In this document: positions 1-9,408 of the stretch, piece by piece
Layout of the letters: each line of letters opens with the position of its first letter
How positions within the stretch are numbered: position 1 is the first letter of the stretch
NCBI GenBank assembly: GCA_021817045.1
Contig: JAKAWG010000048.1
Coordinates: forward strand, 1 to 41,246
From: Acidobacteriota bacterium
GTDB taxonomy: Bacteria > Acidobacteriota > Terriglobia > UBA7540
Reading direction: 5' to 3'
DNA: 41,246 bases
Translations under genes and position numbers: made by a program
Notes under the pieces: model-generated
Database searches by the model: none
Seen by the model: the letters and a program-made list of their open reading frames with translations, nothing else
Told to the model about the DNA's origin: nothing

Positions 1-2988
1 CGAGTCCGAATTGCTGTGGGCCCCTACGACCGCAGCCTCCCGTTAGTCATCGATCCGGCCTTGGTTTATTCCACCTACCTCGGCGGAAGCGGCGGGGACA
101 GTGGCACGAGTATCTCCGTGGATTCCTCCGGCGATGCCTTCATTACCGGCGGCACGGGCTCAACCGATTTCCCCACGGCGAACCCGGAGCAGAAAAGCCT
201 CAACGGCGCGTCGAATGTTTTTGTCAGCGAGTTGAAGCCCGATGGTACCGGGCTTGTCTATTCCACCTATATTGGCGGCTCAGGTTACGACAAGGGTACA
301 GGGATCGCGCTCGACTCCTCCGGGAACGCTTACGTCACCGGCTACACTTCCTCCCCCGATTTTCCGGTCGCCTCCACCAAGGGACTCCCAGGCTCGCAGC
401 CGCCGCCCTCGGGAAAATCCGAAGCGTTTGTTCTGGAACTGAACTCTTCCGGCTCTCCGATCACGTACGCGACTTACCTGGGCGGGACCGGAGGTGATTT
501 CGGGTATGGAATCGCTCTGGATTCATCGGGCGATGCCTACGTGACCGGCGCGACGCAATCCCTTAATTTCCCGGTAAAAAATCCATTACAAAGCACGTCC
601 GGCGGCGGCTCGGACGCTTTTGTGTCGGAATTGAATCCAGGGGGAACAACGCTGGTTTACTCCACGTATTTGGGCGGCTCAGGCGCCGACGCGGGCCAAG
701 CCATTGCGGTGGATGGATCGGGCAATGCCTACGTCACTGGATTTACGTCTTCCGCTCCCACCAGTTTCCCCATCACGCTGCCGTCGGGTGGTTATCAGCC
801 GCCGACATTAGGTCCCGGAAAATATCATGCGTTCGTGGCGAAAATAAGTTCGGGCGGATCATCGTTGGCCTATTTCGCCTACCTCGGGGGAAGCGGCCAA
901 GATGAGGGTTTTGGAATCGCAGTTGATTCGGCCGGCGAAGCTTTCGTGACCGGGTCAACTCAATCGAGCGACTTCCCAGCGACCACGGGCGCTTTCCAGC
1001 CAAACCTTGCCGGAAACACCAACGCCTTCATCACCAAGCTCAACGCCGCGGGCTCTCAACCGGTTTATTCGACTTTCCTGGGCGGAAACCTATCCGACCA
1101 GGGAAATGGCATTACTCTGGATTCCTCGGGCGACGCTTATGTCGCTGGTTCCACGTCTTCCAGCAATTTTCCCGTGCTCGACGCTGCCCAATCCAGTTTG
1201 GGCGAGGGCGCGTGCGCCACGACTTGCTCGAACGCGTTTGTCGCCGAACTGAACCCGCAGGGCAGCAGCCTGATCTATTCCACCTACCTGGGTGGCAACG
1301 GGCCGGATTACGGGCAGGCCATCGCGCTGAACGGCTCAGGCGACGCCTACGTAACCGGGACGACATCGTCCACCAGTTTCCCGGCCGTGAGTGGCGCATT
1401 TCAGTCTGCTTATGCTGGGATAGGAACTTCCGGTAACGCCTTTGTCGCCAAGGTCACGCACGCGAACATCGCGAGCGTCGCTCTCAATCCCCCAAAGGTG
1501 GATTTTGGAAACCAAGGCCAAAACTCCGCTAGTGCCTCCCAAGCCGTAACCCTCACGAACGTTGGCAGCGCCGGGCTTTCGATCTCAGGCATCTCTGTTG
1601 GCGGCAGTAACGCCTCAGATTTTAAGCAGACGAATGATTGCGGATCGTCGGTTGCCGCCGGCGGGTCGCAATGTACGATTAACGTGACCTTTACGCCCTC
1701 AACAACCGCCGCGGAGAGCGCGAATCTCAGCATTGCCGATAGCGCGGCAGGAAGCCCGCAACCGGTGGCCTTGTCCGGCACGGGTACCACTCCCGCGCCA
1801 GCCGCTACCTTTTCTCCAACTTCCCTGACCTTCGGCGACCAGCTCGTCGGCAATACAAGCGCCTCGCAGACGGTCACGCTCACCAACACGGGGAGCGCGG
1901 ATTTGACGACGGTCAAGATCACGATTTCCGGAGCATTCACCCAAACGAACAATTGCCCTTCCACCCTCTCGCCGGGCAAGAGCTGCCAAATTTTGGTGAC
2001 GTTCAGCCCGACGAGTTCGTCAACCTCCAGCTCGGGCAGCAGCGTCACCGGCACGCAAACCGGCGCCGTCAGCTTCACCAGCAACCTCACCGGAACTGCT
2101 CCGGCTGCGAGCCTTACCGGCACTGCCCTCCCGGATTTTTCCCTGTCGTCCAGCGGCCCCTCCACCATGCCTTTGATCGGCACCGATTCGGTCAACCTCA
2201 CAGTCAGCGCGGCAGCCGTGCTTTCAGCCTTCAGCGGCAACATCACCTTCAGTTGTTCAAGCACAGTTACGTGCACGTTCAATCCTACCCAGATTACGCC
2301 CGGCCAAAGCACCACGGTGACCGTATCCGGCCTTTCCAGCTCCACGACCTTTCCGGTTGCATTTACCATCACCGGCACGAGTAGCGGGCAGTCTGCGACG
2401 ACGAATGTTTCCATCAACTTTCAGAGCTTTTCGATTTCGGCTACACCACCACTCGCTACCATTACGGCAGGCCAGTCCGCCAGCTATACGGTAGTTGTGA
2501 CGCCTTCCAACGGCTTCAATCAAGCAGTTGCGCTTAGCTGCCCAAATGGAGTGCCAGGCAAGGCGAAGTGTAGCTTTTCTCCAGCCTCGGTTACGCCTTC
2601 GGGAAACTCGCCCGTCAGTTCCGCCCTGACCATCACGACGACGGCCCATTCGTTTTCCGGACCGCGCGCCGCGCCGCGCCGGATGCTTCCTCCCGGCGGT
2701 TGGTTCCGCGATGGCCTCGTTTTGCTTTTCCTGCTTATCCTCGGCTTTGCCGCGATGCAACGCGAGCGGCGTGGGGCTTGGCTCCTGCTGGGCATCTTGA
2801 CGCTCCTCACCCTCGGGCTTGCGGCGTGCAACAATTATTACGGATTCCTGGGAAGCAATCCTGCTCCCACCGGCACGCCGGTTGGCGCTTACACGGTGAC
2901 CATCAGCGGGACCTTCACGCCATCATCGAGCTCTTCGGGAAGCTCCGCCGCAACCCAAAGCGCCACGGTCAACCTGGCGGTCCAGTGA
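1..2988 (+). CDS. SBBP beta-propeller / choice-of-anchor D surface protein, 5' partial
   Basis: The reading frame is open from the first base, so the gene begins upstream of the window; the GTG at 16 is internal. The visible part opens with LVIDPALVYSTYLGGSGG, the usual junction between an N-terminal domain and SBBP repeats. At least seven SBBP repeats (YSTYLGG...D.G..IA.D.SG.AYVTG.T.S..FP) fill about residues 20-490 and should form a beta-propeller. Two ASH/choice-of-anchor D-like Ig domains follow (about 495-720, VDFGNQ and LTFGDQL starts), then Ser/Thr-rich Ig-like segments. Near residue 895-945 there are two hydrophobic stretches split by a basic segment (MQRERRG), followed by a short Ig-like tail. 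This tail is typical of large acidobacterial exported proteins. The role is probably cell-surface binding; the ligand is unknown. It is not obviously in an operon with purN, whose ATG lies 24 bases after the stop. Confidence 0.85.
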   Translation, partial: RVRIAVGPYDRSLPLVIDPALVYSTYLGGSGGDSGTSISVDSSGDAFITGGTGSTDFPTANPEQKSLNGASNVFVSELKPDGTGLVYSTYIGGSGYDKGTGIALDSSGNAYVTGYTSSPDFPVASTKGLPGSQPPPSGKSEAFVLELNSSGSPITYATYLGGTGGDFGYGIALDSSGDAYVTGATQSLNFPVKNPLQSTSGGGSDAFVSELNPGGTTLVYSTYLGGSGADAGQAIAVDGSGNAYVTGFTSSAPTSFPITLPSGGYQPPTLGPGKYHAFVAKISSGGSSLAYFAYLGGSGQDEGFGIAVDSAGEAFVTGSTQSSDFPATTGAFQPNLAGNTNAFITKLNAAGSQPVYSTFLGGNLSDQGNGITLDSSGDAYVAGSTSSSNFPVLDAAQSSLGEGACATTCSNAFVAELNPQGSSLIYSTYLGGNGPDYGQAIALNGSGDAYVTGTTSSTSFPAVSGAFQSAYAGIGTSGNAFVAKVTHANIASVALNPPKVDFGNQGQNSASASQAVTLTNVGSAGLSISGISVGGSNASDFKQTNDCGSSVAAGGSQCTINVTFTPSTTAAESANLSIADSAAGSPQPVALSGTGTTPAPAATFSPTSLTFGDQLVGNTSASQTVTLTNTGSADLTTVKITISGAFTQTNNCPSTLSPGKSCQILVTFSPTSSSTSSSGSSVTGTQTGAVSFTSNLTGTAPAASLTGTALPDFSLSSSGPSTMPLIGTDSVNLTVSAAAVLSAFSGNITFSCSSTVTCTFNPTQITPGQSTTVTVSGLSSSTTFPVAFTITGTSSGQSATTNVSINFQSFSISATPPLATITAGQSASYTVVVTPSNGFNQAVALSCPNGVPGKAKCSFSPASVTPSGNSPVSSALTITTTAHSFSGPRAAPRRMLPPGGWFRDGLVLLFLLILGFAAMQRERRGAWLLLGILTLLTLGLAACNNYYGFLGSNPAPTGTPVGAYTVTISGTFTPSSSSSGSSAATQSATVNLAVQ

Positions 2989-3012
2989 CGCGGAGGGTCG
3001 CGGCCGATTCTC

Positions 3013-3624
3013 ATGACAAATATCGGCGTTTTGATCTCGGGCCGCGGGTCGAATTTTGAAGCGATTGCGCGCAACGTGGCGGCGAGCGTAATTCCAGCAC
3101 GTATCTCGCTCGTCGTCAGCAACCGCCCGGACGCGCGCGGGCTTGACTTGGCCCGCAAGATGGGCCTTAATGCTCGCTACATCCCTTCGCAAGGCAGGAC
3201 GCGTGAGGAGTTCGAGCACGATTTGCTGGCTGCGCTCGCCGAGAAGCAGGTCGACGTCATCTGCCTCGCCGGCTTCATGCGCGTGCTCAGCGCCGATTTT
3301 GTGCGACGGTTTCCTCAGCGCATCCTGAACATCCATCCCTCATTGCTGCCGGCGTTTCCGGGCATTGACGCACAGAAGCAGGCGCTCGAGTATGGCGTGA
3401 AGTTCACAGGCTGCACGGTACACTTTGTGGACGAGACGGTGGACGCGGGACCGGTTATCTTGCAGGCGGTCGTAACCATCGAGGACGGCGATACCGTGGA
3501 GACGCTTTCGGAGCGGATTCTCCGCGAGGAGCATCGCATCTACACCCAGGCGCTGCGAATCGTCCTCGAAGAGCGCTACCGCATCGAGGGACGACGTGTG
3601 CTGATTTCACCGGAGAAAAACTAG
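3013..3624 (+). CDS. purN: Phosphoribosylglycinamide formyltransferase PurN
   Basis: Transfers a formyl group from 10-formyl-tetrahydrofolate to glycinamide ribonucleotide, the third step of de novo purine synthesis, in the cytoplasm. The 203-residue length is normal. Visible signatures are the N-terminal phosphate-binding GRGSNFEAI (residues 10-18), LAGFMRVL (85-92), and the catalytic set Asn106, His108 (NIHPSLLPAFPG) and Asp144 (VDETVDAGP), which match the numbering of the E. coli enzyme. The gene ends in TAG, whose G is the first base of the GTG start of tyrS, so the two are almost certainly translationally coupled. No strong ribosome-binding site lies just upstream of the ATG. The identification is secure. 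Confidence 0.97.
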   Translation: MTNIGVLISGRGSNFEAIARNVAASVIPARISLVVSNRPDARGLDLARKMGLNARYIPSQGRTREEFEHDLLAALAEKQVDVICLAGFMRVLSADFVRRFPQRILNIHPSLLPAFPGIDAQKQALEYGVKFTGCTVHFVDETVDAGPVILQAVVTIEDGDTVETLSERILREEHRIYTQALRIVLEERYRIEGRRVLISPEKN

Positions 3625-4880
3625 TGGCGGATTTCAAGCCCCCTCTTGAACAGCTTGCTTACTTGACTAAAGGCGCGGCCGAGGTCATCTCGCAAGAGGA
3701 ACTGAACCAGAAACTCGCAAATTCCGCGCAGACGGGCAAACCTCTGCGCGTGTATCTGGGCGTGGACCCGACGGCGCCGGATCTTCACTTGGGACACACT
3801 GTGGTTTTGCGGAAACTGAAACATTTTCAGGATATGGGGCATACCGCAATTTTTCTGATCGGGGATTTTTCGGCCATGATCGGCGATCCGACCGGGCAAT
3901 CAGAAACCCGGCCCCCGCTCAGCCGCGAGCAAGTCGACGCGAACGCGAAGACGTATTTGGAGCAAGTTTACAAGATTCTGGATCGAGAAAAAACCGAAGT
4001 TCGTTACAACAGTGAGTGGCTGGGGAAGATGTCAAGCTCAGATGTAGTCAGGCTCTGCGGCCATTACCGGCTTGCCCGGATGCTGGAACGCGAGGATTTT
4101 CGATCCCGGCTGGATCGAAACCTTCCAATCGCCGTTCACGAGCTGCTTTATCCCCTGCTCACGGCCTACGATGCAGTGGCGCTCAGATCGGACGTGGAAC
4201 TCGGCGCTACCGAACAGAAGTTTAATCTCCTGGTCCACCGCGACATCCAGCGAGAATACGGGCTGACTTCGCAGGTGGTGCTCACGATGCCGATCCTGGT
4301 CGGGCTCGACGGCGAGCGCAAAATGTCAAAAAGCCTGGGCAATTACGTAGGCATCACCGAGCCGGTGCCTGAGATGTTCGGTAAGCTGATGTCCATCTCC
4401 GACGAATTGATGTGGCGCTACTATACGCTGCTCACCGATCTGACGGCGGCTGAGGTCGCTGAGCTGAAGGATTCCGTGGTCGCCGGGTCCACGCACCCGC
4501 TTGAAGCAAAGAAGGCTCTGGCACGCCGCATTGTGGCCGATTTTCACGGCGCAGACGCCGCATTGAGGGCTCAGAAGGATTTTGAAGCCCAGTTTGAAGA
4601 TAAGGGCGTTCCTACGGAAATCCCCAAGGTCGTTCACTACATCTGCGAACCCGAAAAATTCTTTCGGCTGCTCGTTAAGCTCAATCTGTTTCCATCGAAC
4701 GCCGAAGCCCAACGGAAAATCAAGGAGGGTGCGGTGTATATGTCCCTTCGTGATTCGGACCCGCCACGTTGGGAAAGGAAGACCAACCCGTTAGAAGAAT
4801 ACAACGCGCTGGACTATGGGGGTAAAGATGTGATTTTCCGGATAGGCCGACGCATGGTCCAAGTTACCTTTGTGCTTTGA
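3624..4880 (+). CDS. tyrS: Tyrosyl-tRNA synthetase
   Basis: Charges tRNA-Tyr with tyrosine. The 418-residue protein shows the class I signatures HLGH (residues 55-58) and KMSKS (233-237), tyrosine-pocket segments such as YLGVDPTAPDLHLGH, and a C-terminal S4-type RNA-binding domain (about 350-418, starting near FFRLLVKLNLFPSNAEAQRKI). The sequence resembles the shorter bacterial subgroup often called TyrZ/type 2 rather than E. coli TyrS; this is judged from motif context only. Translation starts at GTG, which overlaps the purN stop codon by one base and so depends on coupling. The next gene is convergent. Aside from the unusual start there is nothing odd, and all key motifs are intact. Confidence 0.97.
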   Translation: MADFKPPLEQLAYLTKGAAEVISQEELNQKLANSAQTGKPLRVYLGVDPTAPDLHLGHTVVLRKLKHFQDMGHTAIFLIGDFSAMIGDPTGQSETRPPLSREQVDANAKTYLEQVYKILDREKTEVRYNSEWLGKMSSSDVVRLCGHYRLARMLEREDFRSRLDRNLPIAVHELLYPLLTAYDAVALRSDVELGATEQKFNLLVHRDIQREYGLTSQVVLTMPILVGLDGERKMSKSLGNYVGITEPVPEMFGKLMSISDELMWRYYTLLTDLTAAEVAELKDSVVAGSTHPLEAKKALARRIVADFHGADAALRAQKDFEAQFEDKGVPTEIPKVVHYICEPEKFFRLLVKLNLFPSNAEAQRKIKEGAVYMSLRDSDPPRWERKTNPLEEYNALDYGGKDVIFRIGRRMVQVTFVL

Positions 4881-4956
4881 GGTTGGCTCGCCTCGCCGCG
4901 AGAGTCAGTGGCAGGGCCCGGAGCGTGTGAGTGAGACGCCCAGGGAATTCAAATAA

Positions 4957-7086
4957 TTACTTAACCAGGGTCCGGTATTCGTCCGAGTAAAGGCCGATCT
5001 TTTCGATGGGAATCCGTTGAAAGCCCATCTTATAAGCGGGCGAATCCTCCCGAAGCTGAAAATTCAACCGCGCACGATCAACAAACCGCGGGTTAATCCC
5101 GACGTAGTTATTCTCGATCTCAATCACCCTGGCGCTGAGCCCGTCTCGTAACTCAATCCATTCCCCTCCGTAACAAACATTGCGTACCACAGAGTTGCCC
5201 TTCGGAAGCGCCGGCTCATCTTGCCAGAGGGTAAGCAACTGCGGGTACCTGGTGCTGTAAGGCGGACGATTGTAAGGGACTGCCTCCAACCGTTCGCGCA
5301 AGGTCGGATCGCGCCCGTCGAACCAAAACCGAGCCCAGGTGAGACCGCGCGCGTCGATAACAATTCCCGGATGGCAGTCGATGAAGACGTTATTAGCAAT
5401 CCTGTTGTCTCGCCCTCCGCCCAGCAGAACGCCACGATGAGAGCGATAAACCACGTTGCCGTAAACCTCCGTGCCACTCCAGCAATCGTCGAGGTATATT
5501 GCGTTCACTGACGTTTCCACGGGCAAATCGTGGATGTAGTTATACCGAATCACATTGCCTCGTTGCGTGTAATCCCTTCCCATGTAAATCGCGCCGACGT
5601 CGGACGTCTCCAACGCGATGTCGTGAATTTCATTCAGCTCAACGGCGTGATCGTTCCCGGAAAGGAAGATCCCCATGTGAGGCGCCTGGTTAATTAGATT
5701 ATGCGCGACGTGGTGACCCACTCCCTCGATGTTGATCGCGGCCGAATAAGTTCTAACCCATCGGCTATATCGGGAAATGTGGTTATTGACAGCAAAGTGT
5801 CCGGCTGGCACCAGTGTTTGCCGGTCGCCACCGATAAGGATAATGCCGCCTTGGCCCATTTCAGACATGTTGCACCCAACCACGCCGTTGGCGGTTCCTC
5901 CATCAAGCTTGGCGGCGAAGGTTCCCAAATTTCTGAAGTCGCAACCAGCGATCAGGTTCTTTGAGCCTCCGGCTATCTCGACGCCCGACCCTCGCGCACA
6001 CTCAAAGCTCAGACCTTGCAGAGTCACGTGCGAAGCATTCGCCATGTGCACCAAGGGCCGATCAAGGAGCGACACATCGATATCGTCCCGCCCAAGCGGC
6101 GCTGGCGGCCAAAAGTATAGTTCTCCGGTCTGCCGGTCCAAAAACCATTCGCCGGGTTCATCAAGTTCCTCCAGGATATTAAGCGCGCGGTAGCGTTGGC
6201 CAGGCTTAAACCCCTGGCCTCGTATGCCGTTCGCCGGGTAGATCGTAATTTGCCGTTGTTGTGGATTGATGGACTCGACTTTCAAATAGCTCTCAGACCA
6301 GTCCCACATCCAGTATCCATGCACCCAGATGTCGTCATCTTCACGCCATCGAAGCGGGCGATCTCCCTCGTAGTTGAAACCGTTGTCGTTCGCTCCGTCA
6401 GGAGGTGTTCCGATCTTCGCCCATCCGTCGTTCGGCCAACGCGCCAGCGTCATAGGTTGGCCCTGAAAGAACAGTTCCAGCGCCGCGGGGCGCACGGGAA
6501 GCCCAAATCCCCGAGGTAGCAACTGGCCAAAGTCCGTGATCCCCAGATTTTTCAGATTGAGGCAAAGAATTTTGTCCCGGTAGCGCTCCTCAATTCTTCG
6601 AAGCACGGCCTCATTCCGGATCAGACCGAAACCTGAGATAGACCTGCCTCCCACGAGGCGCACTTTTTCGTTCTGGTAGGCTCGATAGATCACCGGCGAA
6701 CCTTCTTCGCCCGAATCTTCCGGCCCTAACTCAAATGTTTCCGAGCGCGTGTAGACGCCTTCGCGCAGCCAGACCGTAATCCCGCCCGTCGGCAAACCTC
6801 TCGAGTGCTTTACCGCGCGGACACGGTCCCGGGAGTGTTCCAGCGTGGCAAAGGGACGGGACTTGGTACCAGGGTTCTGATCGCTTCCATTCGTCGCAAC
6901 ATAGAATTCGACCCCGCTGGCACCTGCCAAGGCGGTGGGTGCATCAGTCGCCATCGATTGTGCCCCTGGCAAAATCGCCCCCAAAGTGCCAAAAGTGAGT
7001 TTGGCAAAATCTCGCCGGCTGAAAGCGGCACCGGGCAGAGCTCGGTCGCCTACATTCGCCTCTCGCGTTTTTTTCTCCCATTTCAT
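4957..7086 (-). CDS. Exported right-handed parallel beta-helix protein (Tat signal)
   Basis: A secreted beta-helix protein, probably acting on or binding a polysaccharide. Starting at the ATG at 7086 gives 709 residues with a twin-arginine signal SRRDFAKLTFGTLGA near residues 20-35; an upstream GTG at 7134 in the same frame is possible but has no better ribosome site. After the signal comes EFYVATNGSDQNPGTKSRPFATLEHSRDRVR, the pectate-lyase-like N-cap seen in this family. A segment GEWFLDRQTGELYFWPP is shared with the beta-helix protein at 38.5-40.7 kb, so the two are paralogues. Residues about 350-620 hold the irregular rungs (N.I.....GI.L.G..N.I). The catalytic residues of known lyases cannot be assigned by eye, so the activity is inferred only from the fold. 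It is convergent with tyrS. Confidence 0.85.
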   Translation of the reverse strand: MKWEKKTREANVGDRALPGAAFSRRDFAKLTFGTLGAILPGAQSMATDAPTALAGASGVEFYVATNGSDQNPGTKSRPFATLEHSRDRVRAVKHSRGLPTGGITVWLREGVYTRSETFELGPEDSGEEGSPVIYRAYQNEKVRLVGGRSISGFGLIRNEAVLRRIEERYRDKILCLNLKNLGITDFGQLLPRGFGLPVRPAALELFFQGQPMTLARWPNDGWAKIGTPPDGANDNGFNYEGDRPLRWREDDDIWVHGYWMWDWSESYLKVESINPQQRQITIYPANGIRGQGFKPGQRYRALNILEELDEPGEWFLDRQTGELYFWPPAPLGRDDIDVSLLDRPLVHMANASHVTLQGLSFECARGSGVEIAGGSKNLIAGCDFRNLGTFAAKLDGGTANGVVGCNMSEMGQGGIILIGGDRQTLVPAGHFAVNNHISRYSRWVRTYSAAINIEGVGHHVAHNLINQAPHMGIFLSGNDHAVELNEIHDIALETSDVGAIYMGRDYTQRGNVIRYNYIHDLPVETSVNAIYLDDCWSGTEVYGNVVYRSHRGVLLGGGRDNRIANNVFIDCHPGIVIDARGLTWARFWFDGRDPTLRERLEAVPYNRPPYSTRYPQLLTLWQDEPALPKGNSVVRNVCYGGEWIELRDGLSARVIEIENNYVGINPRFVDRARLNFQLREDSPAYKMGFQRIPIEKIGLYSDEYRTLVK

Positions 7087-7225
7087 TGCCGTGAGTTCAA
7101 GCGTCTCTACTTCGCAGTCTAAAACCTGAAGCACTTGGAACGAAGTTGAGGCTTTCCCGGCACAGGCGGTGACAAGGCAGCGGCACGCCGAGGAAGAAAC
7201 TACTCTGGCTTCGAGGAAGAACTCG

Positions 7226-7639
7226 TCACTGGGAGTTCTGGGCCGCGGTAGGGTGCTTCAGTATCAGGTTCACGACGATCTGCATTCGGGTATCGAGCGA
7301 GCTGACTTCGCGGACTTCGGATACTTGATTCTTGTAAGTCGCCTGAAGCTTGTAGTCATGATTCGGATCAAGACCCGAAAAAGAGTAGGTGCCATGGGGC
7401 CCGCTGTAAATCCCGTCGGTGTGGTGCGTCTCAAGATCGGTCAGCATCACGGAGGCGCCTGGGATACCGTTGTTTGAGGTATCAAGCACCGCTCCGGAAA
7501 TCGTTTTCGTCGCACGCGGCTTCTTCTTAGCCGCCAGACGGCCTCCGCCGGACGCGAGCAGCCCAAGCAGGACAAACAGGGCCGTCGCTGCAGCTCGGAA
7601 GGCATGCACGTTACCAGTCTTCTTCATCTTCATTGTCAT
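7226..7639 (-). CDS. Small exported carboxypeptidase-regulatory-like domain protein
   Basis: A 137-residue protein with an N-terminal signal peptide (hydrophobic AATALFVLLGLLASGGG at about 17-33) followed by a basic patch KKKPRATK. A single CarboxypepD_reg-like beta-sandwich follows (GAVLDTSNNGIPGASVMLTD...SGPHGTYSFSGLDPNHDYKLQATYKNQVSEV). Such domains are common as stand-alone periplasmic or surface modules in Acidobacteriota; no enzymatic residues are present. Three in-frame ATGs lie within the first five codons and the choice among them is open. Its 5' end overlaps the 3' end of the LysW-like gene in another frame, so the pair is probably co-transcribed and coupled. Confidence 0.75.
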   Translation of the reverse strand: MTMKMKKTGNVHAFRAAATALFVLLGLLASGGGRLAAKKKPRATKTISGAVLDTSNNGIPGASVMLTDLETHHTDGIYSGPHGTYSFSGLDPNHDYKLQATYKNQVSEVREVSSLDTRMQIVVNLILKHPTAAQNSQ

Positions 7640-7787
7640 CTTCGTCCAAAACAGGGTTCAACTCTACCGGATTCGTACTCACCACTTCCAACTCGGCACC
7701 GCACTCCGGACAATCGAGGGTCTGCCCTTCCTCAATCTCGTCCTCATCAACGTCGATGGCCGCTTCGCATTCAGGACAAACAGCCAT
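7611..7787 (-). CDS. LysW-like zinc-ribbon amino-group carrier family protein lacking the terminal Gly-Glu
   Basis: A 58-residue acidic protein. It begins MAVCPECEAAIDVDEDEI, carries a second metal pair in DCPECGAELEVV, and ends in a very acidic tail finishing EDEEDW. Cys4, Cys7, Cys26 and Cys29 form a zinc site, and CGAELEVV followed by NPVELNP matches the LysW family well. LysW/AmCP proteins carry 2-aminoadipate or glutamate on the gamma-carboxyl of a C-terminal Glu in an EDWGE tail during lysine or arginine synthesis. Here TAA follows directly after Trp58, so the Gly-Glu acceptor is absent and no nearby frameshift restores it. The ATG has GGGGGTGA just upstream. No lysX, lysZ or other lys genes are in the window. 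The family assignment is firm; a carrier function is doubtful. Confidence 0.8.
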   Translation of the reverse strand: MAVCPECEAAIDVDEDEIEEGQTLDCPECGAELEVVSTNPVELNPVLDEDDNEDEEDW

Positions 7788-8049
7788 AAGTCACCCCCAA
7801 AATACTATCACCATCGGTTCATGAACTGGTATCAAGGCACGCGCCGCACGTCGCGGAAGCGTCCTCGCCGTGCCAGCCAGGTATTTTGCTCAATCCCATG
7901 ACTAATGTGCGACAGAAAAACCGTTTTTTCAACCCCCGTCGCAAGCAACATTCTCTCCTCGGTTTTCTCTCCTGACGGGATATCGAAACGCGTCCCCCCA
8001 CGGGCAGCTCAGAGGATTGTGACGACGCGGCATCGCCGCAACCGAATCC

Positions 8050-8095
8050 TAGCACGGCCGTCTCGGCCGTGGTCACGGGCGGGACGCCCGTGCTA
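8050..8095. repeat. Cloverleaf-like palindromic intergenic repeat (divergent copy)
   Basis: Two adjacent hairpins (CACGGCCG-TCT-CGGCCGTG and CACGGGCG-GGA-CGCCCGTG) lie inside an outer inverted pair TAGCACGG/CCGTGCTA. The architecture matches the repeats near 19.1 and 30.0 kb, but the stem sequences differ. It lies between the divergent LysW-like gene and the trans-sulfuration gene, 72 bases before the latter's start. Confidence 0.7.
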
Positions 8096-8166
8096 CAGTG
8101 ATGCGCGGAGAAATTTCAGGCAGGCCGCAGCCAACTTTGGTCACCAGTAGTACAGCGAGGTGCCAC

Positions 8167-9345
8167 ATGAACCGATCCCATCTCTTTCCCACCCTGGCCG
8201 TTCACGCGGGCGAAACTCCCTGTCCGGCCACCGGCGCCCTGGATACGCCGATTTATCAGTCCACCACGTTCGTCTCCTCGAGTGCCGACGAGATGGCGGC
8301 CGTCTTCGGAGAGCAGCAGCCTGGATACATGTACACGCGCTACGGCAACCCCACTATACACGCGCTCGAATCCAAGATGGCCGCGCTCGAGGCTGGCGAA
8401 GCAGCGCTCGCCACCGCCTCCGGAATGGCGGCGATTTCGACAGCTGTGCTCGGCTACGTTAAGACCGGAGATCACGCTGTGGCCGCCCGCTCGCTTTACG
8501 GTGCGGCGTATGATTTCTTCAGCCGCAAGCTGCCGCGTTTCGGCGCGCAAACGAGTTTTGTCGGGGCGACGCGGATCGAAGACTTCGAGCGCGCCGTCCT
8601 GCCCAATACGAAGCTGATTTACTTCGAAACTCCCAGCAATCCGGTCCTCGACATTATCGATATCGAGAGGCTTGCGGCCCTTGCCCGCTCGCGCCAGCTT
8701 CCGCTCGTTGTCGATAACACGTTCGCCTCGCCTGCGTTGCAGCAGCCAATTTCACTCGGCGTGACGGTTGTGGTCCATTCCGCCACGAAGTATCTTTGCG
8801 GTCATGGGGACGCTATGGGCGGGATCATCGTCGGCCCGCGCGATAAGATTGCGGAGTTGAACCGCGAAGTCGTGCGCGATTTCGGTGGCGTCATCAGCCC
8901 GTTCAATGCCTGGCTCATCTTGCGCGGCATTCACACCCTGCACCTCCGTATGGCTGCGCAGTGCGCCAACGCACAACAGATCGCCGAGTTCCTGAGCACT
9001 CACCCCAAGGTCGAACGGGTCAACTTCCCCGGACTTGGCTCGCACCCAGGCCACGCCATTGCACGTAAACAGATGAAAGCCTTCGGAGCCATGATCAGCT
9101 TCGAAGTCAAAGGGGGACTTGAAGCAGGAAAGAAAGTGATGGACCGCGTTAAAATCTTTTCGCGCGCCGCCAGCCTAGGAGATACGCGCTCCCTCATCGT
9201 CCATCCCGCGTCCACCAGCCACCGCGCCGTCCCGCGCCAGGAACGGCTCGCAGCAGGCGTTAGCGACGGCCTGGTGCGACTGTCAGTCGGGGTGGAAGCG
9301 GCAGAAGATCTGACCGGCGATCTCGAACAAGCCCTGAGTTTTTGA
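8167..9345 (+). CDS. Trans-sulfuration family PLP-dependent enzyme (Cys/Met metabolism)
   Basis: A fold-type I PLP enzyme of the cystathionine gamma-synthase/gamma-lyase, O-acylhomoserine sulfhydrylase and methionine gamma-lyase family. The ATG at 8167 is preceded by GAGGTG at a good distance and gives 392 residues, the normal family length; an upstream ATG at 8098 would add an unconserved leader. Visible residues are YTRYGNPT (56-63, phosphate contact from the neighbouring subunit), the SGMAAI loop (85-90), Asp183 in VVDNTFASP (pyridine nitrogen) and the Schiff-base Lys208 in HSATKYLCGHGD. The C-terminal SLGDTRSLIVHPASTSH loop binds substrate carboxylate. Motifs alone do not settle which substrate it uses, so no symbol is given. 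It stands alone on this strand. Confidence 0.92.
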   Translation: MNRSHLFPTLAVHAGETPCPATGALDTPIYQSTTFVSSSADEMAAVFGEQQPGYMYTRYGNPTIHALESKMAALEAGEAALATASGMAAISTAVLGYVKTGDHAVAARSLYGAAYDFFSRKLPRFGAQTSFVGATRIEDFERAVLPNTKLIYFETPSNPVLDIIDIERLAALARSRQLPLVVDNTFASPALQQPISLGVTVVVHSATKYLCGHGDAMGGIIVGPRDKIAELNREVVRDFGGVISPFNAWLILRGIHTLHLRMAAQCANAQQIAEFLSTHPKVERVNFPGLGSHPGHAIARKQMKAFGAMISFEVKGGLEAGKKVMDRVKIFSRAASLGDTRSLIVHPASTSHRAVPRQERLAAGVSDGLVRLSVGVEAAEDLTGDLEQALSF

Positions 9346-9408
9346 GACGCGAGGGACTCTCCCACACGTTCCCCAACCCACACGTTGTTAAGGCATATGG
9401 ATTTTACT

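Noticed and set aside
1410..2417. 335-residue minus-strand frame
   Set aside because: It lies antisense to the SBBP/Ig protein and has Val/Leu/Pro bias from mirrored codons; no ribosome site or domain.
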